Below, piece by piece: positions 15,343 to 24,000 of a stretch of 53,129 nucleotides of DNA. Origin of the DNA: Alkalibacterium indicireducens (GTDB taxonomy: Bacteria > Bacillota > Bacilli > Lactobacillales > Carnobacteriaceae_A); the NCBI RefSeq assembly GCF_039522005.1, contig NZ_BAAADA010000088.1, positions 1 through 53,129 of the forward strand. The letters are read 5' to 3'. A model generated the notes under the pieces. It did not search any database and was not told the origin of the DNA. It worked only from the letters and a program-made list of their open reading frames with translations. Position 1 is the first letter of the stretch. Each line of letters starts with the position of its first letter. Position numbers and translations under genes: made by a program.

Positions 15343-16272
15343 CTATTCACTTTCATTCGCAACCCTTTGTTCTTCGATCCACTCTTCTTCCGCTTCTGTG
15401 ATCCGTTCAGCCTGCACTTCCTGAGCCAGATAGGAAAAACCTTCTCCAGTAACTTCCTGAACATGTGAGATGGTCATGAAGGCATTCGGATCGATAGCCT
15501 CTACGATACGCTTAATTGGAAGAACTTCCCGTCGACTGATGATGATATAAAGAATGTCTTTCTTCTCCTTAGTGTAGTAGCCACGTCCATCCAATATGGT
15601 AATGCCTCGCCCGAGCTGGTTTTCGATGGCTTCGGCAATCTCTAGATGCTTTTTAGATATAATAAAGAAGGATTTTCTCGGATTCAACCCTTCTAGAATA
15701 AAGTCAATGACCTTACTTTGAATGTAGAGGTTGATCAATGTGAGAAACGCATTCTCTGCACCAATGACAAATGCACTGGGCAGGACGATAAACACATCGA
15801 TCATCAAAAGACCAGTTGGTATATTTATCCCGAGATATTTCTCCATCAACTTGGCAATAATATCACTGCCTGCTGTTGTCCCGTGACCCAGCATAATCAG
15901 GCCAATACCTGCACCCATAAAAATGCCTGAACCGATTGGGGCTAGCAAAGTCGTTTCAGGAATGAACTGATAACCTGTGACCACGAGGAGCATAACCGAA
16001 ATGATCGCATTGGCTACGAGAGTATAATGGAGCGTTTTTTTGTCAAGAAACTTATATCCAACAGCCAGTATGAACATGTTGATAATAAAAATCGTATAAG
16101 ATGGTGGGATATCGATAAGATAAAAAAGGATCAGAGAAAACCCAGTCAGGCCTCCTTCAGCCAAATCGTTTGGTACAGTAAAGACGTTCACACTGGTCGC
16201 ATATAAAACTGAGCCTATTATGATAAGCATAAAATTTTTCAAACGCACTTTAGTGATTAGCTCATTGATCAT
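15343..16272 (-). CDS. YitT-family membrane protein (DUF161 plus DUF2179)
   Basis: 309 aa. The N-terminal half has about five membrane segments with the typical PNDLAEGGLTGFSLILFYL and LGHGTTAGSDIIAKLMEKY blocks. The C-terminal cytosolic DUF2179 domain (about residues 210-290) includes GRGITILDGRGYYTKEKKDILYIII and resembles a nucleotide- or ligand-binding module. Function of the family is not established. Its start overlaps the preceding amidohydrolase stop (ATGA), so the two are cotranscribed. The glutamate-rich end (EAEEEWIEEQ) is probably unstructured. Confidence 0.87.
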   Translation of the reverse strand: MINELITKVRLKNFMLIIIGSVLYATSVNVFTVPNDLAEGGLTGFSLILFYLIDIPPSYTIFIINMFILAVGYKFLDKKTLHYTLVANAIISVMLLVVTGYQFIPETTLLAPIGSGIFMGAGIGLIMLGHGTTAGSDIIAKLMEKYLGINIPTGLLMIDVFIVLPSAFVIGAENAFLTLINLYIQSKVIDFILEGLNPRKSFFIISKKHLEIAEAIENQLGRGITILDGRGYYTKEKKDILYIIISRREVLPIKRIVEAIDPNAFMTISHVQEVTGEGFSYLAQEVQAERITEAEEEWIEEQRVANESE

Positions 16273-17879
16273 CCCTTGTCCTCCTCATACACTTTTATTC
16301 CATCTACATAAGTGGAATGCACCGTTATATTCTTGATCTCAGAAGGAGTAACTGAAAAAATATCCTGATTCAGTATAGCAAAGTCTGCCAGAAACCCCTC
16401 TTTAATTCGTCCCTTTACATCCTCATCAAAGCTCGCATAGGCACTTTCATAAGTGTAGGCATCGACTGCCTCATAGATAGACATCGCTTCGTTAGGAAGA
16501 TAGGCTTTCTCAAGCGACTCATTCAGTCTGTTTCGTGTAACTGCACACTGAATATTTTCAAATGGATCGAATGAAACGATCGGTGCATCGCTGCTGAATG
16601 ACTGATGAACCCCTTTATCCTTCATTGTTTTAAATAAGTAAGATGTCTTCGCTCGCTCCTCACCCACTCGATCAAACAGGATAGGAATATCATCTTCCAG
16701 AAAAATCGGCTGAACGTAAGTCAAATATCCTTTATCAGCCACCCTGTCGATCAGATCCAGTCCAGTGATCTGCATATGATTAATCCCCAAACGCAAGTCA
16801 TTGTCTTTGCCATCAAGGGCCGCATCGTATGCATTGAGGATCGTCTCTATACCCTGATCCCCTATCCCATGAATAATCACTTGATACCCGTGGTCGACAG
16901 CTGTTTTCACTTCATCAGACAAGGTGTCTTGTGATTTCGTCAAGATTCCTTTAGTTGACTGATCATCTGAGTAGGCTTCTCTTAATGCAGCGGTTCTGGA
17001 TCCTAATGTTCCGTCTATGAAAAACTTGATCGGTCCGATACGGTTCCAGTCGCTTCCTTTTCGGAAAGGGTAATCCCTTTTTAGAAAGTCAGGCAGGTAT
17101 TTGCCATTGTTGAACCAAATCTGCTGATAAAAGCGTACGGTCAGCGCCTTTTCCTGCTCAAGTTCTTCATATAAAGATAATGTCTCTTCTACAGTATCAT
17201 CTTTAGCGTCGTTAGTGTGCATCGATGTAATGCCGTACTGGTTAGCCAGCTTCATCGTCTGTCTGATTGCTTCTTTTTTCTCTTCTCTGGTTCTCGCAGG
17301 CAGCTGAGCTTTAACCAGATCCAGAGCCCCTTCAGTCAGTATACCAGTAGGCAGTCCGTCGGTATCTTTGAGAATCTCCCCACCAGTTTCTAACTGACTG
17401 TGCTTTGTAATATTGAAAGCCTTAAGTGCGGCCGTGTTCAGACTCATGACATGACGGTCCACTCTGACCAGAACGATCGGCACGCTTGAAGAGGCCTGAT
17501 CCAGATCATGTCTGTCAGGAATCCGCTTGTCATCAGTAAACAAAGTGTGATTCCATCCCTCTGAATATAAGACATCTTCTTTAGTCATCTGCTGGTCCTC
17601 TATGTAAACTCTGCAGCGATCGATCAGTTCTTTCATTGAAGTCACACCGGTTATAGGAAGAAGGGACAAAAATTCGGCAGTCATGAGAAAGTGCAGATGC
17701 GAATCATTCAGACCCGGAATTACCGTTCTCCCTCCAAGATCGATGACTTCTTCACCTTTTAAAAAAACCTCACATGATTCGTTGCTCCCAACCTTTTTGA
17801 TCGTATTGCCTTCTATGACCATGCTCTCTGCAAAAGTCGATTCACTCAAATAAATCTGTCCGTTTTTAAACCATTTCAT
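16269..17879 (-). CDS. YtcJ-like metal-dependent amidohydrolase
   Basis: Amidohydrolase-superfamily TIM barrel of the YtcJ/exoenzyme-regulatory type, about 536 aa. The metal motif DSHLHFLM is near residue 62, and FIDGTLGSRTAAL, HGIGDQGIETIL and SFSSDAPIVSFDPF are the later conserved blocks carrying metal and catalytic residues. ATG 17879 with AGGAG upstream is chosen; an open frame extends to 18134 but is not typical of the family and would run into the next gene. The substrate is unknown. It is coupled with the downstream yitT-like gene by a 4-bp overlap. Confidence 0.87.
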   Translation of the reverse strand: MKWFKNGQIYLSESTFAESMVIEGNTIKKVGSNESCEVFLKGEEVIDLGGRTVIPGLNDSHLHFLMTAEFLSLLPITGVTSMKELIDRCRVYIEDQQMTKEDVLYSEGWNHTLFTDDKRIPDRHDLDQASSSVPIVLVRVDRHVMSLNTAALKAFNITKHSQLETGGEILKDTDGLPTGILTEGALDLVKAQLPARTREEKKEAIRQTMKLANQYGITSMHTNDAKDDTVEETLSLYEELEQEKALTVRFYQQIWFNNGKYLPDFLKRDYPFRKGSDWNRIGPIKFFIDGTLGSRTAALREAYSDDQSTKGILTKSQDTLSDEVKTAVDHGYQVIIHGIGDQGIETILNAYDAALDGKDNDLRLGINHMQITGLDLIDRVADKGYLTYVQPIFLEDDIPILFDRVGEERAKTSYLFKTMKDKGVHQSFSSDAPIVSFDPFENIQCAVTRNRLNESLEKAYLPNEAMSIYEAVDAYTYESAYASFDEDVKGRIKEGFLADFAILNQDIFSVTPSEIKNITVHSTYVDGIKVYEEDKG

Positions 17880-17973
17880 ATTTACAACTCCTGACTTCAT
17901 TCTGATCTTCACTTCGTCAGTATTCATTATACTCTTTAAGGAAGAGGGTGTGTACCCGTTTGACCGGATTACA

Positions 17974-18010
17974 GAAAAAAGAACCGGAACTCCAAGGTCC
18001 CGGCTCGCTT
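17974..18010 (-). terminator. Terminator of the glycosyltransferase gene
   Basis: On the minus strand a stem GAGCCGGGA / TTCCGGTTC with a short loop is followed by TTTTTT. Confidence 0.65.
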
Positions 18011-18015
18011 TCTTA

Positions 18016-18642
18016 TTATAACCAGCTTCCAGTAAACTGATGGATGCCGTGTGTGTTTTTTGTAGAATCGATTTCTCTGGTCCAGTAATCTTTAGGAGAG
18101 AAATATTCTCTAGGAAAGATGGTGCATCCTTCAACTTCCTGATAGGTATTGTCAGGCTTCAGTCCGCGTTCCGTCATGATTTCTGTAATACGGATGACGT
18201 TCGTCTTATCATCTCGCGATCCGTCAGGAAGAATGAATTCTCTCCCGTCATAATCATCGTAGAGTTCTTCTATAAATGGATGATGCGGTTCTGCTCCAAT
18301 GATTCCGGTTGAGATCTCAGTTTCAATTTCAAAACTGAAGAAAGCAGGAAACTTTCGAAATTTGTCGATTGGCTTGATCAGTTCCATATCCGTGTCACAG
18401 TAGACCCCACCGTATTCTCTCAAGGCATGTAAACGGGCTACATCAGAAACAAATGCCCATTCTTCTCTTTCATAAGCCTGCTGTGTGTAAATCCCGTGAT
18501 CCTCAGGGTTGAAATTTGATTCGTCCCACCTCTTGATTTCCCAGTCTGGACAATAACGTTTCCAGCTAGCCAGACACTTCTCTTCCAGCGGACCCAGCTC
18601 ATTTCCCCCGAACCATGCGTAATGTATAATCTTTGGAATCAT
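18016..18642 (-). CDS. Glycosyltransferase, GT32 / capsular-sugar type
   Basis: 208 aa, with the diagnostic N-terminus IPKIIHYAWFGG and the block WAFVSDVARLHALREYGGVYCDTDMEL containing the DxD metal/nucleotide-sugar motif. Family members transfer sugars from nucleotide donors in polysaccharide or glycolipid synthesis. ATG 18642 has AAAGGAGAAG upstream; the frame from 18666 starts before the ribosome-binding site. It is a lone gene with its own terminator and not in a visible capsule cluster, so the acceptor is unknown. Confidence 0.85.
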   Translation of the reverse strand: MIPKIIHYAWFGGNELGPLEEKCLASWKRYCPDWEIKRWDESNFNPEDHGIYTQQAYEREEWAFVSDVARLHALREYGGVYCDTDMELIKPIDKFRKFPAFFSFEIETEISTGIIGAEPHHPFIEELYDDYDGREFILPDGSRDDKTNVIRITEIMTERGLKPDNTYQEVEGCTIFPREYFSPKDYWTREIDSTKNTHGIHQFTGSWL

Positions 18643-19002
18643 TTCATCTTCTCCTTTTGTGCTCATTGTTTTATGAAATTTTCATGAGAACTCTCTATCA
18701 GTTTAACAAAAAGAAGAGTGAAAAATCGATCATTAGCTATCGGAGGAATGAAAATACTGGTGTAGAGGGGTTTGACTGACGATTTTTTATAAACTAAAGA
18801 GAAAGATTTAATCAAATTCTTGATAGTTTTTCCTTATTGTCTGACTGGATCTGAGGCTATCTGATTTTAGCAAATCCTTCTTTTCTTGTACTCCGCTTTT
18901 CAGGCAATAGAAAAACCCTTCTATACTGAACCAGAGAATCCATCAGAAAGGAAACCTTCCTGCGGCAGCTCCATTTCACTAGTAACGGGTTGACCAATTA
19001 TG
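18643..19002. other. Gene-free stretch with no clear feature
   Basis: AT-rich spacer between the glycosyltransferase and MATE genes. I see no convincing ORF, terminator or repeat. Confidence 0.5.
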
Positions 19003-20418
19003 TTATCGATTGTCTGTTGCGACCTGTTTCTTCAGAGGCCGTCTTCCAGATTCGAGGTCCAGATCGTCCAATGACTCAATTTTCTTATTGTAAATATAGC
19101 GCATGGTGACTAAAGCCAGTACGATCGTTACGCTTTCTGAAATAAGTTTTGACCACCATACAGCATTAACGTCTCCTGTTAAGGACAGAGCATAGGCAAC
19201 GGGTACAAGGACAATGAACTGACGGATGACCTGTATCCATAGACTGTACATCGGATTGCCCAATGCCTGAAAGACTGAGGCAAGCATGATGCTGACACCC
19301 GCAAACACAAAACTTAAGCTGATGATGCGCAGCGCTGCTCGTCCGATCTCAAGCATTTCTCCAGAGGCATTAAATAATGCCAGCAGCTGGTCAGGAAAGA
19401 CTTGAATAATTAAGGTGCCAAGCAGCATGATTCCTATCCCATACATTATGGATACCCTAATAGCCTGAGTCAGACGTTCTTTATTCTTAGCTCCAAAGTT
19501 ATATGAAACGATAGGGATCATCCCGTTATTCAAACCGAAGACCGGCATAAAAGCAAAGCCTTGGACTCGTATATAGACCCCATAAACTGCGGCTGCTGTA
19601 GATGTGAACTGCAGAAGAATATTGTTGAAAATCAAAGTAACAACTGACGTAATCGAGGTCATTACCATTGATGGGACACCAATTGAATAGATGCGCTTGA
19701 TCACGCTGAAATCAGGACGAAACCATCTATATTCCATATCCACATCTGAGTTTACTTTGGCATTTATGATAAACGCCATCAGCGCAGAAATCATTTGAGA
19801 GATAACCGTAGCAATGGCTGCACCTCTCACACCCATAGCCGGCATACCCAGCAGTCCAAAAATTAGTATAGGGTCCAGAATAATGTTCAAGATAGCCCCC
19901 GACCCTTGGGTAATCATAGTATAAAATGTCCGTCCAGTTGACTGAAGGATTCGTTCATACATAATCTGCATCGTCTTCCCGATCGACAGAGTAGTAATAA
20001 TAAATGTGTACTCTATCCCATACTCGATAATTTGCGCGTTATCCGTCTGCATTTCAAAAAATGGACGGACTAGAAACAGACCAAAAATGAAGAATATAAA
20101 GTAATGGAAGAAAGACAGAAACACTCCATTGTTAGCCGCTGCGCTTGCTAATCCTCTTTTCCCTTCTCCCAGACGTCTGGACAGTTCAGCATTCATCCCA
20201 ACAGCTGAGCCGATCTGTATTGCAATCATCAGCATCTGCACAGGAAAAGCAAGTGACAGAGCGGCTAGCGCTTCTTCACTAATTTGTGCAACAAACATGC
20301 TGTCTATTGCACTATAAAGGGATTGTACAAACATTGACAGCATCATTGGAAGAGACAAGGTCAGGACTAATTTATTTATGGGCATGGTACCCATTTGTTC
20401 AGAACTCATATTTTTCAT
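19003..20418 (-). CDS. MATE-family multidrug/metabolite exporter
   Basis: Polytopic inner-membrane antiporter, 471 aa with about 12 hydrophobic segments in two similar halves. The typical opening is MPINKLVLTLSLPMMLSMFVQSLYSAIDSMFV. Internal blocks include GAILNIILDPILIFG and PIVSYNFGAKNKERL, both usual in the MatE family (DinF/NorM-like). It probably exports cationic drugs or metabolites using a sodium or proton gradient; no substrate can be inferred. AGGAG lies 10 nt upstream of ATG 20418. It stands alone. Confidence 0.9.
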   Translation of the reverse strand: MKNMSSEQMGTMPINKLVLTLSLPMMLSMFVQSLYSAIDSMFVAQISEEALAALSLAFPVQMLMIAIQIGSAVGMNAELSRRLGEGKRGLASAAANNGVFLSFFHYFIFFIFGLFLVRPFFEMQTDNAQIIEYGIEYTFIITTLSIGKTMQIMYERILQSTGRTFYTMITQGSGAILNIILDPILIFGLLGMPAMGVRGAAIATVISQMISALMAFIINAKVNSDVDMEYRWFRPDFSVIKRIYSIGVPSMVMTSITSVVTLIFNNILLQFTSTAAAVYGVYIRVQGFAFMPVFGLNNGMIPIVSYNFGAKNKERLTQAIRVSIMYGIGIMLLGTLIIQVFPDQLLALFNASGEMLEIGRAALRIISLSFVFAGVSIMLASVFQALGNPMYSLWIQVIRQFIVLVPVAYALSLTGDVNAVWWSKLISESVTIVLALVTMRYIYNKKIESLDDLDLESGRRPLKKQVATDNR

Positions 20419-20599
20419 GGTCGCTACGCTCCTATTTTCATATAACTAACCTTCTGTAAGTAACTTTTCTATTATACAAAACACCTTGAGTAAAATGAAA
20501 CAAATAACATCAGCTTTTTCATAAATAAATCAAACACTTTTTCTTTTTAGTTAATTGGCTTTCTGATACAATACTTTTAGACTAGAAAGGTTGAAAACT

Positions 20600-21277
20600 A
20601 TGACATTTATCAGAAAACTGCTTGTACTGACTATAACCTTGATCGTAGGCTTCTGGCTGGGCACATCCGGTATTCTTAATGGAACGACCGTCGGAAACTG
20701 GATGAACACCATCGTCAGCTATCTTCCGTCATCAGGAGACTTTGACCGCCTTGATCTGTCATTTGACCAGACCCCTTTTATAAATAATTCATTTACTCTA
20801 CCCTCTTCCAGTTCTAACGACGAAGAACTGGAAGCTCCTTCCGTTTCCAGTGATCAAGCTGATGATATCGATGTGGACCTTATCGAGAATACTATCATCC
20901 GTCTAGTCAATGAACTTCGTGATGAGCAGGGAGTCGGAACTCTGACCAGCAATGATATGCTTCGATCAGCAGCTACCATTCGAGCAATCGAAACAGAGGA
21001 ACTGTTTTCTCATACACGACCAGACGGGTCTGATGCGTTTGCCGTGTTCGATGAGGAAGGCATTCACTACCCTTACAGAGTCGCCGGTGAAAACTTAGGT
21101 ATGGCCACTCATTATCTGAGTGATGAAGAAATGGCTGAACTGATCTTTAACGGCTGGGTCGAAAGTGAAGGACACTATGAGAATATGATCCGTCCTGATT
21201 TTGAAGAAATTGGAGTCGGGGTACACTATGATGGTGAATATCTTTACGCCACACAGTTGTTTGGAACCCAACGTTAA
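20600..21277 (+). CDS. CAP-domain (SCP/PR-1, YkwD-like) secreted protein
   Basis: 225 aa. The N-terminal membrane/signal segment (FIRKLLVLTITLIVGFWLG) is followed by a Ser/Asp-rich linker and a CAP domain (about residues 98-225) with VNELRDEQGVGTL, FSHTRPDGSDAFAVF, AGENLG and the GWVESEGHYENMIRPDFEEIGVGV block. Bacterial CAP proteins are extracellular with poorly known function. ATG 20600 is used because AGAAAGG (20584-20590) fits it and not TTG 20591. It is monocistronic with a terminator. Confidence 0.88.
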   Translation: MTFIRKLLVLTITLIVGFWLGTSGILNGTTVGNWMNTIVSYLPSSGDFDRLDLSFDQTPFINNSFTLPSSSSNDEELEAPSVSSDQADDIDVDLIENTIIRLVNELRDEQGVGTLTSNDMLRSAATIRAIETEELFSHTRPDGSDAFAVFDEEGIHYPYRVAGENLGMATHYLSDEEMAELIFNGWVESEGHYENMIRPDFEEIGVGVHYDGEYLYATQLFGTQR

Positions 21278-21328
21278 TTGTTCTCTAAAGAATTATGACT
21301 TACGACTGGAGAGAATCTTATCTAATAT

Positions 21329-21378
21329 AAAAAAACCGTCGAGTCCTGGATGATTTGTCCGTGGCTCAACGGTTTTTT
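21329..21378 (+). terminator. Terminator of the CAP-domain gene
   Basis: ACCGTCGAG...CTCAACGGT stem (one C-A mismatch) followed by T6. The arms are nearly the same as the tsaD terminator at 31094-31129. Confidence 0.8.
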
Positions 21379-21398
21379 CCTTTTTAGAGCTCTGATTT

Positions 21399-21545
21399 TT
21401 GGTTTAGATGAATGGGGTGGGTGACTCGGTAAGTTTTCTTCATTGGGTTGGTTCTAAGCCCCGTCTTACAATGCACTCGACAAGATTTCACACACTCAGT
21501 TGGTTCCAAAAGCATTATAAAGTGAAAGCACCAAGAATCCGCCTT
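21399..21545. repeat. Degenerate tandem array D, about 50-bp period, three units
   Basis: TTGGTT recurs at 21399, 21448 and 21500 (spacing 49 and 52), each followed by divergent sequence. It is weak alone, but the period and the GGTTCC core match the other arrays in this window. Confidence 0.4.
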
Positions 21546-21602
21546 AACGATAACTGCTCATTACTTACAATGCTTTCAGCTGGCGCCTAGTCAGCTTCCG
21601 CC

Positions 21603-22385
21603 TTATTTATATAAATCAGGGCGTCTGTCTCTGAAGACCCCAATATCATCCCGTACCGTACGCAGTTGTGACAAATCAAGATCAGCTGTCAGTATTAATT
21701 CATCTTCTCCTGAGCCAGCCAGCACTTGTCCTAGTGGATCATATATAGTTGAGTGTCCGCAGAACGACAGTTGATCTGTTTTTCCGACACTATTTACACC
21801 CACAACAAAAAACTGGTTTTCGATTGCCCTAGCTTTAAGCAGTGCCTGCCAAACTTCTGATCTCGGGTGGGGCCAGGCTGCAGGAACAAATAAGATTTCT
21901 ACCTCTTTTAAAGCCATCATTCTTATCCACTCTACAAACCTTAAATCATAACAAGTCGCAACGCCTATTGTTACACCATCCAATTCAAAGATACCTAGCT
22001 TGTTTCCTGATTCAAATACAGTATGCTCATCTGCAGGTGAAAAGAGATGGACTTTATCGTACGCATGCACCAAAGTCCCTTCCCTGTCAAAGCTGTAACT
22101 TGTGTTGTAGTAGCCGCCATCTTTCTTGACAGCAACTGAGCCACCGACGATGTTGATTTGATACTTGCGTGCCAATTTACTCAGAAAACTTTGGGTGTCA
22201 TGCCCTTCCTCGTCTGCAGTAGCACTCATATTGTCAGGAAAGAATGATACATTCCACATTTCGGGAAGAACGATGGTACCCGGCTTACTAGACTCCACAG
22301 CTTCTTCAATCAACTTACTGATTCTGTCCCTGTTTTTATCAGGATCATTAAATGCTACATCCATTTGAATCGCACTGACCTTCAC
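21603..22385 (-). CDS. Carbon-nitrogen hydrolase (nitrilase-fold omega-amidase type)
   Basis: 260 aa, with the nitrilase-superfamily triad: Glu42 in VLPEMWN, Lys111 in YDKVHLF and Cys145 in VATCYDLRF. The YDKVHLF and CYDLRF blocks are closest to omega-amidase (YafV/Nit2) enzymes that hydrolyse 2-oxoglutaramate-like or other short amides. GTG 22385 is supported by GAGGAGG 7 nt upstream. It follows the ketopantoate reductase-like gene by 15 bp and is probably cotranscribed. Confidence 0.87.
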   Translation of the reverse strand: MKVSAIQMDVAFNDPDKNRDRISKLIEEAVESSKPGTIVLPEMWNVSFFPDNMSATADEEGHDTQSFLSKLARKYQINIVGGSVAVKKDGGYYNTSYSFDREGTLVHAYDKVHLFSPADEHTVFESGNKLGIFELDGVTIGVATCYDLRFVEWIRMMALKEVEILFVPAAWPHPRSEVWQALLKARAIENQFFVVGVNSVGKTDQLSFCGHSTIYDPLGQVLAGSGEDELILTADLDLSQLRTVRDDIGVFRDRRPDLYK

Positions 22386-22400
22386 ACTGTTTCCTCCTCA

Positions 22401-23315
22401 TTAGTACTCCGCTTCGATTTTCTGAACTTCTTCATATAAATAACGATTGACTGGACAATCCAGATCAGACTCTTCGGCCTTTTTCAGAATAGTTCCTGAA
22501 AACAGCTCCACTTCTGATAGACGCTTGGCCAGGCCATCCTGTCTCATTGAGGGCATGCCATCCGAATCTACGGTGTCTATAATGTCGAAAGCCTTTTGTA
22601 CATGTTCGTGCTCCAGACTGACCCCCTCTGCTTGAGCAATCTTTACTACTTCCTCCATGGCGGATCTCGCCTGATCATGATATTCCCCGCCTGTTTGAAC
22701 ACCACCAAAATTCGATTGGTTGACCATGACCACCTGGTTTACGCCAACGTTCATCATGAACTTCTCCCAAATTTTTAAAGTAATATTTTCCTCGACTGCA
22801 TAAGGAAACTGAGCTTCCTCAAAGATCGACTTAACTGCATCCAGTCTTTTCTGTTTATCTGGACTGTCCACTCCAATCTGGAGCCAGCCTTTTACTTTGG
22901 ACCGGACATCCTGACCATCTCGTGTTGCATCCATTCCTATCGCTACCGTAGGAATAATTTTTTCATGACCAAACTCACACCCAAGAATACCCTCGCTGGA
23001 AATTCCATTGATTAACGATAGGATTGTAGACTCTTCTCCTACTTGATTTTTCATAGATTCCAGTGCGCTGTCAAGTGCCAGCGATTTCGTGCAGACTATG
23101 ATCAGATCTGCAGGTGTACTCTTTTCGGATTCTAAAACGTAATTGAAATCACACGGGACACCGTTTAATGTCACTCCGCCACTTTCATATTTTTTCTTTC
23201 TTCCTTCATTTACCATCACTCTTACACGATCTTTTCCCAAAGCTTCTGACAAGTGCTGTCCATACAACACACCCAGAGCCCCTAATCCAACTATAGAAAC
23301 TGTCTTCTCATTCAT
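22401..23315 (-). CDS. Ketopantoate reductase-family protein (ApbA/PanE)
   Basis: 304 aa. The N-terminal Rossmann motif VGLGALGVLYG binds NADP(H). ICTKSLALDSALE and LINGISSEGILGCEFG match PanE, and LKIWEKFMMNVGVNQ contains the catalytic-lysine helix region (near residue 180). It may reduce 2-dehydropantoate for CoA synthesis, but the family includes reductases with other substrates and no other pan gene is nearby. GGGGAG precedes ATG 23315. It is first in a two-gene unit with the amidase. Confidence 0.85.
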   Translation of the reverse strand: MNEKTVSIVGLGALGVLYGQHLSEALGKDRVRVMVNEGRKKKYESGGVTLNGVPCDFNYVLESEKSTPADLIIVCTKSLALDSALESMKNQVGEESTILSLINGISSEGILGCEFGHEKIIPTVAIGMDATRDGQDVRSKVKGWLQIGVDSPDKQKRLDAVKSIFEEAQFPYAVEENITLKIWEKFMMNVGVNQVVMVNQSNFGGVQTGGEYHDQARSAMEEVVKIAQAEGVSLEHEHVQKAFDIIDTVDSDGMPSMRQDGLAKRLSEVELFSGTILKKAEESDLDCPVNRYLYEEVQKIEAEY

Positions 23316-23390
23316 AACAAATCTCCCCGTATACTCATGTAAATTATTTTACTATCTTATCATATAATCAGACTAATTCAGACTTTAACG

Positions 23391-23733
23391 TAATTCCGAA
23401 AGAAGTCTCCCACTTCTAAACGTATGGGTACGAAGCACCAGTGAAAGTGGGAGATGAATTTCGGTCAAGCGATAGCTTGAAGTCGCGAACTTCCGTTTCA
23501 TTTGGTATACTTCTTGTGTAGACGAAAACCAAGTCTATACTTAGGCGATAACCAAGCCTACTAAGTATTCCTTGGCATTAGCCAAGGAAAAGAAAACCTA
23601 TGAGGCAGGGACTGCCTTTTGAGCCTACCCATATCCGATTCCTCTGTCTGCATGAATTTTGTGCAAACAAGAATGGAGTTCGTAGGAAGCTCCCACTTCA
23701 AAATCCAAAGGATTTAAGTGGTGGGTAGTTCAC
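23391..23733 (+). mobile_element. ORF-less IS200/IS605-type element (PATE/MITE-like)
   Basis: The left-end hairpin CTCCCACTT (23407-23415) / AAGTGGGAG (23445-23453) and the right-end hairpin CTCCCACTTCAAAATCC... / ...AAGTGGTGGG (23690-23724) end in TAGTTCAC (23726-23733). The right end closely matches the tnpB element at 327-370. No ORF lies between. The left boundary is approximate: TTTAAC at 23385-23390 would be a plausible IS605-type target. It is probably mobilised in trans by a TnpA elsewhere. Confidence 0.65.
23461..23660 (+). ncRNA. Highly structured segment inside the ORF-less element
   Basis: Four consecutive perfect hairpins are visible: CAAGC-GATA-GCTTG (23466-23479), ATACTTAG/CTAAGTAT (23537-23544/23561-23568) enclosing GGC/GCC, TTCCTTGGC-ATTA-GCCAAGGAA (23568-23589) and AGGCAG-GGA-CTGCCT (23603-23617). 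The density suggests a conserved RNA, possibly an omega-RNA or HEARO-like guide scaffold, or DNA hairpins for transposition. No family assignment can be made without a covariance search. Confidence 0.4.
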
Positions 23734-23904
23734 TTAAGCGGATCGCAGTAACAGGTCTATCCGGTCTGATCGAAATGGTCTTTTCATTAGGTCAGAGCTT
23801 CATGAGACAAGCGCCAATCTAACGTACCAGCTCAAGGGGAGTCATTCAAATCTCAAAGTTTAAACGTTCCTATAGTGAATACTGCTTATAAGAGTACTGC
23901 AAAA
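23734..23904. other. Spacer between the IS-like element and the groEL terminator
   Basis: About 170 bp without a convincing ORF. One frame reads RIAVTGLSGLIEMVFSLGQ for about 30 codons with no start or ribosome-binding site, so it may be a decayed remnant. Confidence 0.3.
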
Positions 23905-23951
23905 AAAAGCAGGAAAAGCAGAGAGATACTCTCAAGCTTTTCCTGCTTTCT
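23901..23951 (-). terminator. Terminator of groEL
   Basis: Perfect 12-bp stem AGCAGGAAAAGC (23909-23920) / GCTTTTCCTGCT (23936-23947) with a T8 run on the minus strand. Confidence 0.88.
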
Positions 23952-24000
23952 GGGCTTTCATTATGTGTCTGATGACACGACAGCAGATTATTGACTTTAC

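Noticed and set aside
17880..18134. N-terminal extension of the amidohydrolase to 18134
   Set aside because: It overlaps the glycosyltransferase gene and lacks a ribosome-binding site; AGGAG fits ATG 17879.
23734..23904. Short coding remnant beside the IS-like element
   Set aside because: About 30 open codons without start signal, family match or second support.
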